Assembly: GCA_009618505.1 (NCBI GenBank)
Contig: WJOQ01000386.1
Location: 1 to 5,744 of the forward strand
From: Clostridia bacterium
GTDB lineage: Bacteria; Aerophobota; Aerophobia; Aerophobales; AE-B3A
Length of the DNA stretch: 5,744 bases
Reading direction: 5' to 3'
The notes below the pieces were generated by a model that searched no databases, was not told where the DNA came from, and was given only the letters and a program-made list of their open reading frames with translations. Made by a program: the position numbers and the translations under genes. This document shows positions 4,422-5,744 of the stretch, piece after piece. Numbering within the stretch: position 1 is the stretch's first letter; every line of letters begins with the position of its first letter.

Positions 4422-5517
4422 ATGCTAGAAGATTATTTGGATCAATTGAAATCTGTAAAAGGGAAAATAGACGAGTTAAGGGGGCATCTTTGAGGTAGAG
4501 AGAGGAGAAAAAAAGATTAGAGAATTAGAAGAGATGGCTTCTGCTCCAGGATTCTGGAGTAGAGAGGGCCAATCAAAGACATTGAAAGAGCTAAGTTTTC
4601 TTAAAGAGAAAAAAGATGAGTGGAATAAATTGGGGGGTCTATATCAGGAGATTGTTACCTTGGGAGAACTTCTAAGGGAAGAAGAAGATAAGGATCTTAA
4701 TAAAGAGATGGAGACTAAGCTCCTTTTGCTGGAAAGAAAAATAGGGAAACTCCAGATAGAATCTCTGCTAAGAGGAAAAGATGATCATGCTAACGCTATT
4801 ATATCTATTCATCCTGGAGCAGGAGGAACTGATTCCTGTGATTGGGCAGAGATTTTACTTAGAATGTACCTGGGCTGGACGGAGAAAAAGGGTTATCAGA
4901 GAAGATTGGTTGAACATATAGCAGGTGAAGAAGCAGGAATAAAGACAGCTACTGTTGTGGTGGAAGGAAGATTTGCTTACGGTCATCTTAAGGGAGAGGT
5001 GGGTATTCATAGATTAGTGCGTATCTCTCCTTTCGATTCAGCTCATCGTCGTCACACTTCTTTTGCAGCAGTGGACGTAATTCCAGAGGTTGAAGATGTA
5101 GAAGTAGAAATTAAAGAAGGTGATTTAAAAATTGATACTTTTCGAGCTGGCGGACCAGGGGGGCAGCATGTTAATGTTACAGATTCAGCGGTTAGGATTA
5201 CTTATCTGCCCAAAGGTATAATTGTACAATGTCAGGATGAGAGGTCCCAACATAAGAACAAGGCTACGGCCATGAGAATTCTCAAGGCTCGTCTGCACAA
5301 TCTTTATGAACTTGAGAGAGAAAAGGAATCCAAGAGAAGACATGGAGAAAAAGCAAGGATAGAGTGGGGAAATCAGGTGCGTTCATATGTTTTGCATCCT
5401 TATACCCTGGTGAAAGATCACCAGACTGGCGTGGAAAAAGGTGATGTAGAAAAAGTATTCAAAGGTGAAATAGACGAGTTTGTAACTGCCTCATTAAGAA
5501 GATTGGCTAAATATTAA
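4422..5517 (+). CDS. prfB: Peptide chain release factor 2 (programmed +1 frameshift)
   Basis: RF2 recognises UGA and UAA in the ribosomal A site and triggers peptidyl-tRNA hydrolysis. The gene is in two frames: 23 codons from ATG 4422 to CTT 4488-4490, then TGA at 4491. A +1 shift (skipping T4491) resumes at GAG 4492 and runs to TAA 5515-5517. The joined product is 364 residues, against 365 in E. coli. Residues 202-204 are SPF, the RF2-specific stop-codon tripeptide (RF1 has PxT). GGPGGQHVN (244-252) holds the catalytic GGQ at 246-248. Also present are HPGAGGTDSCDWA (130-142) and RSQHKNKATAM (274-284). AGGAGG precedes the ATG by five bases. Translation cannot reach the main domain without the shift unless it starts internally near ATG 4534, which would drop the first 37 residues. 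Confidence 0.97.
4479..4494 (+). promoter_or_regulatory. prfB programmed +1 frameshift signal
   Basis: AGG GGG CAT CTT TGA G: an internal Shine-Dalgarno-like AGGGGG three bases before the slippery CTT, followed by an in-frame TGA. When RF2 is scarce, slow termination lets tRNA-Leu slip from CUU to UUU, restoring synthesis (established for E. coli prfB). It differs from the E. coli site (AGGGGGTATCTTTGAC) by CAT for TAT and by G instead of C after the TGA. Confidence 0.93.
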
Positions 5518-5520
5518 ATA

Positions 5521-5548
5521 GTTCGTGGTTCATTGTTCATAGTTCATC
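5521..5548. repeat. Four tandem heptamers of the GTTCATN type
   Basis: GTTCGTG, GTTCATT, GTTCATA and GTTCATC follow each other exactly, starting three bases after the prfB stop codon. They share the 7-base period, but not the sequence, of the CGTATCT arrays. The following AAGAATCTAGGTTCTT (5556-5571) is a near-palindrome without a T-tract. Confidence 0.85.
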
Positions 5549-5572
5549 GATAAAAAGAATCTAGGTTCTTAA

Positions 5573-5653
5573 ATGCTCGATGCTCGCCCCCTCTCCTTAA
5601 TCCTCTCCCCACAGGGGAGAGGGAAGGGGTGAGGGGAACCGAGATACGAGAAT
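5573..5653. repeat. CCCCTC/GAGGGG hairpin element nested in a heptamer dyad
   Basis: Two ATGCTCG units (5573-5586) and two opposite-sense units (CGAGATA and CGAGAAT, 5640-5653) flank a GC-rich hairpin at 5587-5636. The hairpin core is a perfect 9-bp stem, CCTCTCCCC (5602-5610) with GGGGAGAGG (5614-5622), around ACA. Outer CCCCTC and GAGGGG extend it imperfectly. Similar CCCCTCACCC...GGGTGAGGGG repeats are familiar from many bacterial genomes (recollection, not a search). No T-tract follows, though the hairpin could still slow polymerase after prfB. Confidence 0.75.
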
Positions 5654-5671
5654 TATTGGAGGGAGGTTTAG

Positions 5672-5744
5672 ATGGGGGGATTTTATATTGGGAGAGACAA
5701 AAAGGCAAGGAAAGCCTATGGATTTGATGAGGTAGCATTGGTCC
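5672..5744 (+). CDS. IMP dehydrogenase-family protein, partial (N-terminus only)
   Basis: Only 24 codons lie in the window, starting at ATG 5672 with GGAGG five bases upstream (5662-5666). The residues IGRDKKARKAYGFDEVALV match the N-terminal segment of the IMP dehydrogenase/GMP reductase family, where a basic stretch leads into a Y(G/D)-(F/L/I)-D-(D/E)-(V/I)-(A/L)-L-V-P motif opening the TIM barrel. The ARxAYGxDEVALV form looks closer to GuaB3-type IMPDH-related proteins than to classical GuaB (TFDDVLLVP). IMPDH makes XMP from IMP in guanine nucleotide synthesis; the exact subfamily cannot be settled from this fragment. Open to the window edge with no stop codon. Confidence 0.65.
   Translation, partial: MGGFYIGRDKKARKAYGFDEVALV

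Noticed and set aside
4491..4493. Nonsense mutation breaking prfB
   Set aside because: The TGA is part of the classic RF2 autoregulatory frameshift signal.
5544..5738. Minus-strand open frame of about 64 codons after prfB
   Set aside because: Runs through the GC-rich hairpin and heptamers and is antisense to the IMPDH-family start; the product is repeat-derived.

Overview
This is a compact, moderately AT-rich bacterial chromosome segment. It carries only core housekeeping genes, with no phage, plasmid or transposase genes. A diaminopimelate-pathway gene, a one-piece tmRNA, RF2 with its programmed frameshift and an HU protein all indicate a peptidoglycan-making bacterium. The mix of very ordinary genes and intergenic gaps packed with degenerate repeats resembles genomes of uncultivated candidate-phylum bacteria. 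That placement is an impression with low confidence; nothing here fixes the taxon.

Layout. The left half reads on the minus strand in the order smpB, ssrA (tmRNA), dapB, pdxJ, acpS, with acpS cut by the left edge. The right half reads on the plus strand: hup (HU), a small Mth938-like protein, prfB (RF2), then the first 24 codons of an IMP-dehydrogenase-family gene cut by the right edge. The two halves diverge from 3229-3541, which holds back-to-back sigma70-type promoters for smpB and hup.

Functions. smpB and ssrA form the trans-translation ribosome-rescue pair and lie 24 bases apart. prfB terminates at UGA and UAA and regulates itself by a +1 frameshift. dapB serves lysine and peptidoglycan synthesis, pdxJ makes pyridoxine 5'-phosphate, and acpS activates acyl carrier protein. 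hup encodes a nucleoid protein.

The most unusual content lies between the genes. Four gaps (acpS-pdxJ, pdxJ-dapB, Mth938-prfB and prfB-IMPDH) contain degenerate tandem repeats with a strict 7-base period, typified by CGTATCT and its complement AGATACG. The arrays are often arranged head-to-head as large imperfect dyads. One fills the 203 bases between dapB and pdxJ and includes the probable pdxJ Shine-Dalgarno. Another dyad is split by a CCCCTC/GAGGGG hairpin element. Other points of note are a perfect 30-bp palindrome upstream of dapB, a REP-like element beside it, and a tmRNA tag frame that looks one base out of register with a canonical ALAx-stop ending.
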